A stretch of DNA of 64,000 bases from Bacteroidetes bacterium 43-16. GTDB lineage: Bacteria; Bacteroidota; Bacteroidia; Chitinophagales; Chitinophagaceae. Made by a program: the position numbers and the translations under genes. Below the pieces are notes generated by a model. It saw nothing but the letters and a program-made list of their open reading frames with translations. It made no database searches and had not been told where the DNA came from. The DNA lies in the NCBI GenBank assembly GCA_001897525.1, contig MKTB01000002.1:70196-134195 (forward strand), read 5' to 3'. Shown here in pieces: positions 34,543-44,563 of the stretch. How positions within the stretch are numbered: position 1 is the stretch's first letter; every line of letters begins with the position of its first letter.

Positions 34543-35514
34543 TCAGATCAGGCCCTCGCGGATCATATCATGCAAATGTACCATACCTCTGTACTGCCCC
34601 TGGTGGGTCACCAGCAACTGGGAAATATTATAAGTACGCATCAATTCCAGGCCTTCAACCGCCATAGCCTCCTCTTCAATTGATTTGGGGTTTAAAGTGC
34701 AGATGTCTTTAGCCTGTATCCCGGCTAAGTCCTCGTGCTTTTCCAGCATCCGGCGCAGATCTCCATCTGTGATCACGCCGAGCAAAACCTCATTTTCCAG
34801 GACCGCGGTAGCGCCCAGTCGGTTAGATGATATGGCAATGATGATCTCCTTCAGTCCTGCCGATGCCTTAACACTCGGCGCTGCATTTTGACTACTTAGA
34901 TCTTTGATACGTAAATAAAGTCTTTTACCTAAAGCTCCTCCGGGATGAAAACGGGCAAAATCTTTTGAAGAAAAGCCTTTTAACTGCAAGAGGCAGACAG
35001 CGAGTGCATCGCCCATCACCAACTGTGCGGTAGTACTGGTGGTAGGGGCCAGGTTATTAGGACAGGCCTCCTGGTCGATGGTGGTATCTAAAAAAATATC
35101 AGCTTGTAAGGCCAGGAAAGAAGCCGCATTCCCACAAATGGCAATGATCGGGTTGCCAAAGTTTTTAATAAAAGGGATCAGTGCTTTGATCTCGGGGCTC
35201 TCGCCGCTCTTGGAAATTATGATCACGATATCGCCCTGCTGGATCATGCCCAGATCACCATGGATGGCATCTGCAGCATGCATGAATAAAGCCGGTGTAC
35301 CCGTTGAGTTCATCGTCGCCACGATCTTTTGAGCGATAATGGCACTCTTGCCTATCCCTGTGATCACTACCCTTCCAGACACAGTGTGCAAAAGCCGCAC
35401 GGCATCTTCAAAACGATGATCGATGGAAGCGGTCATCTGTACCAGGGCCCTGGTCTCATTCTCAATGGTAGATTTGCCTAACTGTACTATATCTATATGA
35501 TCGGACATGCTCAT
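34543..35514 (-). CDS. kdsD: Arabinose-5-phosphate isomerase (SIS and CBS domains)
   Basis: About 323 residues from the ATG at 35512-35514 (35508 also possible). A TTG further upstream (35529) lies inside a TAATTTTG promoter box and is rejected. The SIS domain (about 25-170) shows GRVVITGIGKSAIIAQKI, STGTPALFMHAADAIHGDLGM and SKSGESPEI. Two CBS domains follow (about 205-320). The enzyme converts ribulose-5-phosphate to arabinose-5-phosphate for KDO, part of lipopolysaccharide synthesis. No other KDO genes are adjacent. Confidence 0.93.
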   Translation of the reverse strand: MSMSDHIDIVQLGKSTIENETRALVQMTASIDHRFEDAVRLLHTVSGRVVITGIGKSAIIAQKIVATMNSTGTPALFMHAADAIHGDLGMIQQGDIVIIISKSGESPEIKALIPFIKNFGNPIIAICGNAASFLALQADIFLDTTIDQEACPNNLAPTTSTTAQLVMGDALAVCLLQLKGFSSKDFARFHPGGALGKRLYLRIKDLSSQNAAPSVKASAGLKEIIIAISSNRLGATAVLENEVLLGVITDGDLRRMLEKHEDLAGIQAKDICTLNPKSIEEEAMAVEGLELMRTYNISQLLVTHQGQYRGMVHLHDMIREGLI

Positions 35515-35526
35515 GAGTTCAAAACG

Positions 35527-35534
35527 CAAAATTA
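35527..35534 (-). promoter_or_regulatory. Candidate -7 element of kdsD
   Basis: TAATTTTG on the minus strand, 12 nt upstream of the chosen ATG; it overlaps the alternative TTG start and so argues against it. No TTG -33 at ideal spacing. Confidence 0.4.
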
Positions 35535-35567
35535 AAACCTAAATCTGACTTTAGCGGTGAATATAAA

Positions 35568-36608
35568 TCATTCACTGATCCCGGCCGCCTTATCCAGCCG
35601 CTTCCGGATCTGCTCCAGCTTTTTGCCGATCAGCCAGAAGGACAGAGCCAGGATGGCAAAAAAGATGCCTTTATTGGTCACATCCCAGAAATATTCAAAA
35701 TAACGGGTATATAGATTCAGGATCAGGAACAGTAAGACCATATCCCGAAGGCTCTTGTCCTTGGCCTTGATCGCATAATACAATAGTCCGGCTAAGATAA
35801 TCGTATAAGCAACGGCCCATCCTAAAACCCTGGCCTGGCGCATACTGAACCACTGGTCCAGGTCAAAGTTGCCAAAGACCGAAACGCCCCAGGCCGTGGT
35901 AAAGAACATGACCCATACCGCAAAATAGTTGACACTAACAAAGGACTGCAGCCAGGCCCTTCTGCAGATCGCGTAGTGAATCCCCAACAGTACCAGGCTC
36001 AAAACAAATAAGCGTACCGGCATATTCATGCCCCAGAAAAAAGGTTCGCTCATCTCAAATGTAAAAGAAGCCCACCACCCAACGATGGCGGCTATCATAC
36101 AGGCCCACAACAGATTGGACCGGACAAAAAATGCTTCTATAGCGAAGAAAGCCCCGGCAGCAAGAATAAGCCAGTAATAGCCCTCACTGTTCTGGCTTAA
36201 GGCTTTGCCAAAATAAGTAATGGCAATACAGGTACTTAATGCGAGCAAAATGCTTAAAGATTCATTGGCCCATATAGCATTCAGGTATTTCTTCTTGCGC
36301 TTGCGGATATACCAGACCAGGAAAAAAGACAGGCCGGCAAACAAGGCCGCTATCGTAAACTCTGAAAAGGAGAAATAGCTGCGCATCCGCTCAATCCACT
36401 TCTCATCCAGCACCAGGGCACCAAAGGCCAGCAAAGCGCAGGAGATAGCCGCGAAAAAAGCATAAAAAGTAAGTGTCTTATAGTCTCCGGCATCAGATTG
36501 ATAGCTTGCCTTCAGTTGATCGGCCTTAGCTTTATCCAGCAATTCCTGGTCTTCCCATGCCTCTATCACCCTGTTGAGCAAAGCCGCTTCTTTATTGTTC
36601 AATCTCAT
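35568..36608 (-). CDS. DUF2157-like polytopic membrane protein
   Basis: The protein has 346 residues. A soluble N-terminal helix-rich region (1-40, NNKEAALLNRVIEAWEDQELL) precedes about nine or ten hydrophobic segments from residue 45 to 335, ending with a basic tail (IGKKLEQIRKRLDKAAG). The pattern resembles DUF2157-type inner-membrane proteins, but the match is by architecture only. It stands between kdsD and the divergent enoyl-CoA hydratase gene. No function is known. Confidence 0.75.
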   Translation of the reverse strand: MRLNNKEAALLNRVIEAWEDQELLDKAKADQLKASYQSDAGDYKTLTFYAFFAAISCALLAFGALVLDEKWIERMRSYFSFSEFTIAALFAGLSFFLVWYIRKRKKKYLNAIWANESLSILLALSTCIAITYFGKALSQNSEGYYWLILAAGAFFAIEAFFVRSNLLWACMIAAIVGWWASFTFEMSEPFFWGMNMPVRLFVLSLVLLGIHYAICRRAWLQSFVSVNYFAVWVMFFTTAWGVSVFGNFDLDQWFSMRQARVLGWAVAYTIILAGLLYYAIKAKDKSLRDMVLLFLILNLYTRYFEYFWDVTNKGIFFAILALSFWLIGKKLEQIRKRLDKAAGISE

Positions 36609-36729
36609 AGGAAAGCAATTATTTTACTCAAAGATAAATGATTTTGAAAGAACCTATTACCCGGCAAGATGAGGCTCCTTTACTGTTTAAAGCCACACAT
36701 TTCCTGCTCCGGATTAGTAGGATAAGCAT

Positions 36730-36737
36730 TATCTTTG
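36730..36737 (+). promoter_or_regulatory. Candidate -7 element of the enoyl-CoA hydratase gene
   Basis: TATCTTTG fits TAnnTTTG, 25 nt before the ATG at 36763; -33 not clear. Confidence 0.4.
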
Positions 36738-36762
36738 AGATCAAAATAAAAATTCCCTGAAA

Positions 36763-37539
36763 ATGAGTTTCATATTAAAAGAAGTTAACGATCACGTAGC
36801 CTATATCACCTTCAACCGTCCCGAAAAATTCAATAGTTTCAACCGGGAGATGGCCATGGACCTGCAAAAAGCCTTAGACGAATGTATGTCTGATGAAAAC
36901 GTGAGAGCAGTGTACATTACCGCAACGGGTAAAGCATTCTGTGCCGGACAGGACCTGGCAGAAGCCATGGACCCCAACGGACCCGAATTGCGTGCTATCG
37001 TACACGGGCATTACAACCCGATCATTGAACGCATCCGCAATATTGAAAAACCTGTGGTATGTGCCGTAAATGGAGTGGCAGCCGGTGCCGGTGCCAACCT
37101 GGCCCTGTGCTGTGATATAGTAGTAGCGGCAGAACAGGCTACTTTTATACAGGCATTCAGCAAGATCGGTTTGATCCCCGATTGTGGCGGCACCTACTTC
37201 TTACCGCGCCTGATCGGTTTCCAGAAAGCCTCTGCACTGATGATGATGGGCGACAAGGTAGATGCTAAGGAAGCAGAACGCTTAGGCATGATCTACAAAT
37301 ACTTCCCTGCCGATACTTTTGAAGAAGAAAGTAAAAACATAGCCCGTTACCTGGCCACTATGCCGACACAGGCATTTGCCTATACCAAACTGGCCCTGAA
37401 TGACAGCTTCCAGAATAACCTGACCCAGCAACTAGCTTTGGAAGAAGACTACCAGGCCACTTGCGGAGAAACGGCTGACTTTGCGGAAGGGACTGCTGCA
37501 TTCCTCGAAAAGAGACAAGCTCAATTTACAGGAAAATAA
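36763..37539 (+). CDS. Enoyl-CoA hydratase/isomerase, PaaG-like
   Basis: The protein has 258 residues. Crotonase fold: AYITFNRPEKFNSFNREMA, GKAFCAGQDLAEAM (oxyanion-hole loop), AVNGVAAGAGANLALCCDIVVA, and FSKIGLIPDCGGTYFLPRLIG with Asp rather than Glu in the catalytic region, as in 1,2-epoxyphenylacetyl-CoA isomerase. It may act in phenylacetate or fatty-acid degradation, but no other genes of either pathway are adjacent, so the PaaG assignment rests on sequence motif alone. Confidence 0.88.
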   Translation: MSFILKEVNDHVAYITFNRPEKFNSFNREMAMDLQKALDECMSDENVRAVYITATGKAFCAGQDLAEAMDPNGPELRAIVHGHYNPIIERIRNIEKPVVCAVNGVAAGAGANLALCCDIVVAAEQATFIQAFSKIGLIPDCGGTYFLPRLIGFQKASALMMMGDKVDAKEAERLGMIYKYFPADTFEEESKNIARYLATMPTQAFAYTKLALNDSFQNNLTQQLALEEDYQATCGETADFAEGTAAFLEKRQAQFTGK

Positions 37540-37599
37540 AATATTTCAGGCCTTAGTGTATGTCTCTGTTCACTAAGGCCTTTAATCTAATACTAAGGA

Positions 37600-38253
37600 A
37601 TGAAACTAAAACATCTCGTCGTTGTCCTCTTATTACTTGCCTTACTCTCCTGGCTGGCCTATTTCTTCGGGAAACAGCAAGGCAGCGTACAGGTAACGAA
37701 TATTGCTACTAATGAAATCCTCATCAAAGAGATCGCCGAACTGGCTGCGCTTGAAGTGCAGGGCAATGCCCAGATCACGGAAAGCAATGTAGACAATAGT
37801 GATGGCTTTTTCCAATCCATCCGCAAGGCCTTTATCGAAAAGACGATCAACATCAGCATTCCTTATGTGGCCAAGTACGGCATCCAGGCAGATAGTACCA
37901 CCATGAGCATTAATGTAGAAAAGGATAAAACACTCCTGATACGCCTGCCCGAAGCAAAACTGCTGAGCTATGAAATGCGCCTGGATAAGGCAACACAAAG
38001 CAGTACCCAGGGATGGCTTAAAACCGAGGACTACAACAGCTATAATGCCGTGCAGCAGAAACTCTACAAGCAAAGTAAAGCAGAAGCTGAAGCCAGCCTT
38101 AAGAATAAGGAACTGGCACAGGAAAAGATCATCGGTATCCTTAAAAATTACTACAAGCCTTTGGGCTACCAGGTACAGGTACAGTTTGGCAGCAACAAAA
38201 GCATTGAACTTTTCCCTTTGCTGGAAGCTCCTTCCATACAATCAGATAATTAA
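37600..38253 (+). CDS. DUF4230 family membrane-anchored protein
   Basis: The protein has 217 residues. An N-terminal membrane helix (HLVVVLLLLALLSWLAYFFG) is followed by a domain with ISIPYVAKYGIQADSTTMSINVEKDKTLLIRLPEAKLLSYEM, typical of DUF4230, and a helical Lys/Glu-rich end. It lies 60 nt after the enoyl-CoA hydratase gene but separately in function. Envelope location inferred; activity unknown. Confidence 0.8.
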   Translation: MKLKHLVVVLLLLALLSWLAYFFGKQQGSVQVTNIATNEILIKEIAELAALEVQGNAQITESNVDNSDGFFQSIRKAFIEKTINISIPYVAKYGIQADSTTMSINVEKDKTLLIRLPEAKLLSYEMRLDKATQSSTQGWLKTEDYNSYNAVQQKLYKQSKAEAEASLKNKELAQEKIIGILKNYYKPLGYQVQVQFGSNKSIELFPLLEAPSIQSDN

Positions 38254-38474
38254 ATTTTAGCCACCACAGAACGAATCTCCTGCTGTTGATACCAGCGGTC
38301 TTCTTGCCCTGAATTCGAAAATAATGGCAAAAAGACCGCCAAATGGACGTGCTCCTTCTCCCACGGGAATATTGTGCTCAGCATTTAAATACTTAACAAA
38401 TAAACTGTTCTATAAAAAGTGCTACCCGGCACTTCAATAAAAAAACAGGAAAGTATCTTCAAATTGCTCAGCAT

Positions 38475-38505
38475 TTGCTTCGGCCAAAGTATTCTATTAA
38501 TTTTG
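38475..38505 (+). promoter_or_regulatory. Promoter of the DUF3857 gene pair
   Basis: TTG (38475-38477), 20 nt, then TAATTTTG (38498-38505) is a near-ideal Bacteroidota promoter. It overlaps the first ATG of the longest ORF (38474-38476 region), which therefore cannot be the translation start; the TTG at 38529 gives a proper signal peptide 24 nt downstream of the -7 box. Confidence 0.75.
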
Positions 38506-38528
38506 CACAACAAAACCAAAGAAGCAAA

Positions 38529-40532
38529 TTGAAAAAAAATAACTTTAACGCAGCGATACTTTTCGCTATCCTATTCTTTTTATGTCCTTTTATATCCATG
38601 GGGCAGATTAAGCCTGACCTGGACAATCAAACTACGCTGATTCATTATTTGAGCATGAAAGAGCATCCGGAGCATCCGGAAGCTTCCGCTTTTTATATTC
38701 ATGATATCGTTGAACAAAACATCGGCATTTATTTCTATGATACGGAACTCAATATTGATGTTGCCTTAAAAGTATTCAAAGCAAATGATGCACAGGAATA
38801 TGCCAAATTAATTCTTCCGAAATTCTCCAACAGGACCAGGCTGGTAAACCTCAAAGTAACCACCTACAATTTAGAAAATGGCGTGGTGCAGACAAAGGAA
38901 TTAAATAAAAAGGCATTACAGGATGCAGAGATTGGTAAGAACCAATCTGTTCAATTACTTAATGCGGCCAATTTGAAAGACGGTTCTATCATTCGTTTTC
39001 AAATTGTGATAAAAGATGCGCAATATATCCAGGATTTTAACTTCCAGAAAGAACTCCCGGTTGAATATGCCTCTTTTGAACTTACTGCATTAAAAAAGAA
39101 AAAAATTGATATAAAAACATCTGTCAAAATGCCCTTTAAAGAATTCCGGGACATTGATGCTTTTAATCAATCATCCTTACCTTCCATTGCACTTATTTAT
39201 CCGCAAAACAGGCATATTACTTATAAATGGGTAAGACGGAATATCTCGCCTTTTATAAAAGAAGCATTTGCATCCGAACAACCTTTAGAGCATGTAAAAG
39301 TCAACTTTACCGTCAACGAGGTGGAGGAGTTTAAAAAAGTATATGAATCAAGCTTAAAGAATGCAACATGGGATGAATACAACAAAAGACTTTATGATAC
39401 GGCATTTAGTTATGCCTTTGCAAAGAGTGATTTTTTATACCAACATCTGCCCCCCATTATCGGGCAGGATACAGACAGTTTTCAAATTGCCAAACACTTG
39501 TTCAAATATGTCCAGGACAGTTTTGCTACTGTACCGCAACATTGGGCCAATAACTTCCAGGACTTAATTAAAAATAAAAAAGCGACTGCTCCTGATTTAA
39601 ACCTGCTCTTATGTGCCTTATTCCGGCACGCCGGTTTGTCCAGTGACCTGGTCTATGTTTCTACAAACCGGAAAAGCCCGCTTTCTCCTGATACGGTTCA
39701 AAAAAAGGATACAGAGATTGCCGTACGTGTAGTAATCAATAATGTATCTTATCTATGTAATCCAGCGGTAAAAGATCTCCCTTTTGGCTATTTACCCTAC
39801 AGGTATTATAATGGTTATGCCCGCTTAATCAACAAAACCGGTGGCGCAATAATGTTAAGCCCTGAGTTGGCAAAAAACAGGTCTGAGGTCGAGGTAAACA
39901 TTAGTCCTGCAGATACCGTAAACAATAAATTCAAGATCAGCTTCAGGAAAAGTTTTGGTATATACTATTCTATAGGTGAGAGAGCAGAGTATAAAAAAGA
40001 CGCTCTTTCATATAAAGATTTTTACAAAAAAATCCTGGCCCGGTTTTACCCTAACTTAGAGATCAGTAATTATACGCTTAAAGTCGATCATCTCGACAAT
40101 ATGGACCAATCTTTCACCATAACAGCAGAAGCAGAAATTGAAATGGGAGATAATGCGCCTATGCTATTTTTAGACCCCTTTCTGCAAAAAATATACAATG
40201 GAGAAAATCCTTTTCAAAAAATAAACAATAGAAGTACTGAAGTTGAAATGGACTTTTGCTTAAATTTGAACTATATATTTCGTTTCAAACTCAATGATGC
40301 TTTAACCGTTGAAGAACTCCCTTCCAAAAGTTCACTTCAATATTCCAACCCGGCCACTATTCAATATACGCAAAATGCTCATTATAATGCGCCAACGAAT
40401 ACAGTGGAAATAAGATACAACTATGATATCGTTCCGGTAGCTTATTTACCCGAAGAAGTAAAAGATCTAAATGCTTTTTATACTGCATTAATGAAAGCCA
40501 CCAATCAAAAGTTATTGCTCAACAAAAAATAA
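38529..40532 (+). CDS. Secreted DUF3857 protein with a degenerate transglutaminase domain
   Basis: About 667 residues from a TTG start (MKKNNFNAAILFAILFFLC... signal peptide to SMGQ). The longer ATG at 38475 overlaps the promoter. Domain order: DUF3857-like beta region (about 30-280), then a transglutaminase-like core (about 310-440), then a beta C-terminus. Where the next gene has the catalytic Cys (GYGDCKGLSNY), this one reads KNKKATAPDLNLLLCALF, with no Cys or the partner His. It is likely a non-catalytic paralog. It lies 7 nt before its active-looking relative, so they probably work together at the cell envelope. Confidence 0.85.
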   Translation: MKKNNFNAAILFAILFFLCPFISMGQIKPDLDNQTTLIHYLSMKEHPEHPEASAFYIHDIVEQNIGIYFYDTELNIDVALKVFKANDAQEYAKLILPKFSNRTRLVNLKVTTYNLENGVVQTKELNKKALQDAEIGKNQSVQLLNAANLKDGSIIRFQIVIKDAQYIQDFNFQKELPVEYASFELTALKKKKIDIKTSVKMPFKEFRDIDAFNQSSLPSIALIYPQNRHITYKWVRRNISPFIKEAFASEQPLEHVKVNFTVNEVEEFKKVYESSLKNATWDEYNKRLYDTAFSYAFAKSDFLYQHLPPIIGQDTDSFQIAKHLFKYVQDSFATVPQHWANNFQDLIKNKKATAPDLNLLLCALFRHAGLSSDLVYVSTNRKSPLSPDTVQKKDTEIAVRVVINNVSYLCNPAVKDLPFGYLPYRYYNGYARLINKTGGAIMLSPELAKNRSEVEVNISPADTVNNKFKISFRKSFGIYYSIGERAEYKKDALSYKDFYKKILARFYPNLEISNYTLKVDHLDNMDQSFTITAEAEIEMGDNAPMLFLDPFLQKIYNGENPFQKINNRSTEVEMDFCLNLNYIFRFKLNDALTVEELPSKSSLQYSNPATIQYTQNAHYNAPTNTVEIRYNYDIVPVAYLPEEVKDLNAFYTALMKATNQKLLLNKK

Positions 40533-40539
40533 GATTTTT

Positions 40540-42474
40540 ATGCCTATCAACACCAGGTATTTTATCACCGCTCTATTGGTGGTCATCTTATCTATACCCG
40601 GCTATGCCCAGAAATATAACTGCGACAATATACCCGATTCATTAACCCAGAATGCGCATGCCATTGTTCGCTTAGATAGTACCAGGATCGAAATAAGAAA
40701 TAATGAGTTCACGAAGTATGTGACTTATGTAATTACCGTCCGCTCAGAAAAAGGAGATGAATTTGCATCATTTGCAGAAGACTATGACTCTTATAGTCAT
40801 TTTTACAGGTTGAATGCCGTACTCTATGATAAAGACGGGAAAGAAATACAAAAAAAGAGCCGCTCAGACTTTAATGATATATCAACTTTTGGCATCAGCA
40901 ATACTTTTCTGCAGGATGACCGGTACAAAATATTTGATTTTCAATATCGCACTTACCCGTACACCGTAAAATATGAATATGAAAAAAAGTACAAAAGTGT
41001 GTTTTTTCTGCCTACCTGGCAAGCCCAGGGCGATGCAGGCATTGCTGTAGAGAAAGCAGTCCTTGAAGTCAACTTTCCCTATGACAACCGCATCCGGTAC
41101 AAATGTGTTAACTTCAGGGAACACGATAATTCCTACCTCAGTAAATCCTTTACCGCAACGCAGGAATGCAAATGGGTGTTTACGAATATGAAAGCATTTG
41201 AATACCAGCCTTATTCGAGGACCTTTCAATTACAAAAGCCCTTTATTCAATTATCTGTAAAAAAAATAAGCTTAGAAAACTATGAAGGAACAACAAGCAC
41301 CTGGAATGGTTTCGGGAAATTTTTCTACAACCTGAATAAAGATAAAGATATACTGTCTGCACAAAGCATTAAACAAGTAGAAGCGCTCACTAAAGATGTA
41401 ACAGATGAAAAAAAGAAGGTCGAGATCTTATATAAATATTTACAAAAAAACACACGCTATGTCCTCAACTCAAGGGGCATTCTGGGATGGCAAAGTATAG
41501 CGGCAGAAAAGGTACACGAGTCAGGATACGGTGATTGTAAGGGACTGTCTAACTATATGAAAGCGATGCTAAAAGCGACAGGCATCAAGTCTTATCAAAC
41601 TTTAGTATATGCAGGTGATAAACTAACGAATGTTATGGATGTTGATTTTCCTACTAATTCGTTTAACCACGTTATTCTATGTGTACCACTGGAAAAAGAT
41701 ACCGTTTGGCTGGAATGCACCTCCAATGTATTTCCTGCCGGGTATCTCGGAGCATTTACACATGACAGAAATGTTTTAATACTTACAGAAGATGGCGGAC
41801 AGATCGCCAAAACTCCCGCTTACGACAAAAGTGACTCCTACCTGGATAGAAACATAAGTTTAAATGTAGATTTTGAAAAACCTGTACAAAATATAATCTG
41901 GAAATCTGATTACGCCGGCGACATGGCAGAAGACCTGCTTAACACTGCTGCAAACAAAGCTCAAAAAGCTTTTGAAGAGTCTGTGAGCGCATCTGCCCCT
42001 TATAAAAATTTCAAACTTAAAACCATAGCACTTGAGCATGCCGTTCAGCTCAAAAATACTCCGGTAATAAAGGAAGTGGCCGAATATGAAGTAGAGCATC
42101 TGATCACGGAAACTAAATCAAGATATTTACTCTCCTTACCTATAATGTCAGTCGGCCTTCCCGATATAGAGACAGAATCAGTTAGAACAGCCCCTTTTAT
42201 TTTCCCTTCAGGCATGAAGATTAACTATAATTATACCATAGCATACCCCAATACAGTAGTACCTGAAAATATTCCTAAGGCAATCGTGTTGAATTATCCG
42301 TTCGGGAGCTATGTGTATCAACCGGAACTTTCTGGAAACAAGATCACGTTCCATATAGCATTCCTTATAAACGATGGTACATATGATGCAGATCAATATG
42401 CTAACTACCTGAAATTTTATAAGACCGCAATAAGCAATACTAAGCAAATAACACTTTCTTTCCTTAAAAAATAG
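40540..42474 (+). CDS. Secreted DUF3857/transglutaminase-like protein
   Basis: The protein has 644 residues. The signal peptide ends near SIPGYAQ. DUF3857 domain (about 45-250) is followed by a transglutaminase-like core with SGYGDCKGLSNYMKAMLKATGI (Cys nucleophile) and FNHVILCVPLEKDTVWLECTS (His region), then a C-terminal beta domain (DUF3858-like). Paralogous to the gene before it. These proteins are periplasmic or outer-membrane-associated; the peptide substrate is not known. No terminator is evident before the convergent Na/Pi transporter gene. Confidence 0.88.
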   Translation: MPINTRYFITALLVVILSIPGYAQKYNCDNIPDSLTQNAHAIVRLDSTRIEIRNNEFTKYVTYVITVRSEKGDEFASFAEDYDSYSHFYRLNAVLYDKDGKEIQKKSRSDFNDISTFGISNTFLQDDRYKIFDFQYRTYPYTVKYEYEKKYKSVFFLPTWQAQGDAGIAVEKAVLEVNFPYDNRIRYKCVNFREHDNSYLSKSFTATQECKWVFTNMKAFEYQPYSRTFQLQKPFIQLSVKKISLENYEGTTSTWNGFGKFFYNLNKDKDILSAQSIKQVEALTKDVTDEKKKVEILYKYLQKNTRYVLNSRGILGWQSIAAEKVHESGYGDCKGLSNYMKAMLKATGIKSYQTLVYAGDKLTNVMDVDFPTNSFNHVILCVPLEKDTVWLECTSNVFPAGYLGAFTHDRNVLILTEDGGQIAKTPAYDKSDSYLDRNISLNVDFEKPVQNIIWKSDYAGDMAEDLLNTAANKAQKAFEESVSASAPYKNFKLKTIALEHAVQLKNTPVIKEVAEYEVEHLITETKSRYLLSLPIMSVGLPDIETESVRTAPFIFPSGMKINYNYTIAYPNTVVPENIPKAIVLNYPFGSYVYQPELSGNKITFHIAFLINDGTYDADQYANYLKFYKTAISNTKQITLSFLKK

Positions 42475-42526
42475 ACGGTAAAAGTTTGTAAGCGAGTCAT
42501 CCTTCCGGAAGCACGTTTCATGGGCC

Positions 42527-43495
42527 TCAGATAAATAACTTCTTATCTGCCTCTGACCTTACCATCGACTGCTTATACCAGCGGTGTTGCTGTAAAAGCT
42601 TAAGAGTAGGCCGTAAAAAGACAAGGAAGAATACGGAAACATAAGTATTAGAAATCGTAAAAGCCGCGGCTACCTGTATCGCCGGATCATGGGTAAAATG
42701 GCGGGCAATGCCTGCCAGCAGGCCGAAAAATGGATAAGTGATCAATACGCCCAGCAGGTTAAAGGTAGAGGCCGACATCGCCACCAGCCTGGACATAGGC
42801 TTCAATCTCAGGCTCACTAAAAGCGCTGTAGAGGTAGTCCCGATATTTGCGCCCACAACTATAGGAATAGCCGTTTCCAGGCTCAGGGTTCCCTGCCCCA
42901 TCAATACGATAACCAAACCCACTACTACTGAACTGGACTGTATAATGACGGTAATGATGATGCCGTACAAGATACCCATCAAGGGATGCTGTGCTTTTAC
43001 CAGCAGCTCTGCCAATACCGGGTCGGTCTTGATCGGTTCCATAGCCTGACCGATGTACCACAGCGAAAAAAAGATAAAACCAAAATAGAAAACAGGTTTC
43101 CCTGCTATGGATATTTTGCCGGGAATCATACTGATCAGCGTGCCCAGCACCAGGAAGAAAGGCCCCAGAAATGAAGACTGGAAACTCGCGATCCATGCCG
43201 TAGAAGTATTGCCGATATTGGTTCCCAAAACAATCAATAAACTATCCCGGAGGGACAATACACCCGTGCTGGCCAGCGAGACCGTCAACGAGGACACCAG
43301 TGTACTCGATTGAATGATGGAGGTAACCACAGCACCCAGGAAAAATCCGCCTAAAGGGAAACGGGTCACCTTGCTGATCCAATGGCCCAGCTTATCCCTG
43401 CCAAAACTCTCTATCTCTTTACTGAAACTTTGCAGGCCGTAGATAAATAAAGTGATGGCTGCAATAATGGCGATGATCGATTGAAATTTATCCAT
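42527..43495 (-). CDS. Na/Pi-cotransporter family protein
   Basis: The protein has 322 residues. Two inverted-repeat halves each carry the signature QSSTLVSSLTVSLASTG (about 64-80) and QSSSVVVGLVIVLMGQG (about 188-204), with hydrophobic helices between. This is the PF02690-type sodium-phosphate cotransporter core. The C-terminal PhoU-like domain found in longer members is missing, so it is a minimal member. Inner-membrane location. Confidence 0.92.
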   Translation of the reverse strand: MDKFQSIIAIIAAITLFIYGLQSFSKEIESFGRDKLGHWISKVTRFPLGGFFLGAVVTSIIQSSTLVSSLTVSLASTGVLSLRDSLLIVLGTNIGNTSTAWIASFQSSFLGPFFLVLGTLISMIPGKISIAGKPVFYFGFIFFSLWYIGQAMEPIKTDPVLAELLVKAQHPLMGILYGIIITVIIQSSSVVVGLVIVLMGQGTLSLETAIPIVVGANIGTTSTALLVSLRLKPMSRLVAMSASTFNLLGVLITYPFFGLLAGIARHFTHDPAIQVAAAFTISNTYVSVFFLVFLRPTLKLLQQHRWYKQSMVRSEADKKLFI

Positions 43496-43730
43496 TCAAA
43501 ATAAAAAAATTGTAACATGAAAGTCTTTAACAGAAGCAGGTCCGGCAATAGTTCAAATCTACTAAAAAACACAAAGATTTAAAATACTATTAAATTTCTC
43601 CGGCTTCTTTGCAGGCTAAAGATAGCTGGTGTACATTCGCTTAGAATAACAACAAGCACCTTCACCGGGAAAAAGACCAACCACACTGCGAAGAACCGGA
43701 CAAATTTATTTTATCTTCTTAATATTTTTC

Positions 43731-44516
43731 ATGATGGAAAAGAGAGTGTTTATTGTTACAGGTGCCGCTGTCGGACTAGGCTTTGCCACCGCAGACCAGC
43801 TAGCTTCTACAGGAGCAGAATTAACCTTAGTAGACTATGATGCAGCCGCATTGAAAACGGCGAAAAAAACGATCGGTGAGAAATACCCCGACATCGCTAT
43901 CGTCACGGTTGTAGGAGATGTGTCCAAAGAAGAGACCGCGAAAAACTATGTTACTGAAACCCTGAAGGTCTTTGGCCGTATAGACGGGCTGTACAACAAT
44001 GCCGGTATCGAAGGCCGCCAGGCACCTTTAGTGGAATATAACCTGGAGACTTTTGAAAAAGTAATTGATATTAACTTAATGGGAGTTTACTTTGGTATGC
44101 GTTATGTGATCCCTGTGATGCAGGAGCAAAAATATGGTCGCATTGTCAATGTCGCCTCTGTAGGCGGTATACGCGGTGTAGTCAACCAGACCGCTTATGT
44201 GGCCTCCAAGCATGCTGTTGTGGGCATGACCAAAAATGCAGCAATAGAATATGCCAAAGACAATATTTTAACCAATGCAATTGCTCCCGGCGCTATCCTC
44301 ACACCGATGGTAGAAGAAGCCTTTAAACAAGTTAACCCCGCCGATCCTAAAGCCGCTGAAGCGACTTATGCCAGCCGAAATCCTACAAGAAGATTAGGCG
44401 TACCTGAAGATGTAGCTAAAGTAGTGGCTTTCCTGTTAAGTGAAGACAATGGCTATGTAAACGGCCAGACCATCGCGATAGATGGCGGTGAGTCTGAATT
44501 ATATGGTAATGCATAA
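43731..44516 (+). CDS. Short-chain dehydrogenase/reductase
   Basis: The protein has 261 residues. TGxxxGxG at residues 10-17 (TGAAVGLG), NNAG at 89-92, catalytic S143, Y156 and K160 (YVASK), and GGE near the C-terminus after LSEDNGYVNGQTIAIDGG identify a classical SDR. The acidic D36 after the second strand suggests NAD preference. Substrate unknown. Ends at a hairpin terminator. Confidence 0.93.
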   Translation: MMEKRVFIVTGAAVGLGFATADQLASTGAELTLVDYDAAALKTAKKTIGEKYPDIAIVTVVGDVSKEETAKNYVTETLKVFGRIDGLYNNAGIEGRQAPLVEYNLETFEKVIDINLMGVYFGMRYVIPVMQEQKYGRIVNVASVGGIRGVVNQTAYVASKHAVVGMTKNAAIEYAKDNILTNAIAPGAILTPMVEEAFKQVNPADPKAAEATYASRNPTRRLGVPEDVAKVVAFLLSEDNGYVNGQTIAIDGGESELYGNA

Positions 44517-44521
44517 CAACA

Positions 44522-44553
44522 AAAGCCTGTAACCTTAACCGGCTACAGGCTTT
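44522..44553 (+). terminator. Terminator of the SDR gene
   Basis: AAAGCCTGTA (44522-44531) and TACAGGCTTT (44544-44553) pair as a 10-bp stem just after the stop. Confidence 0.7.
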
Positions 44554-44563
44554 CATCAGGGCA

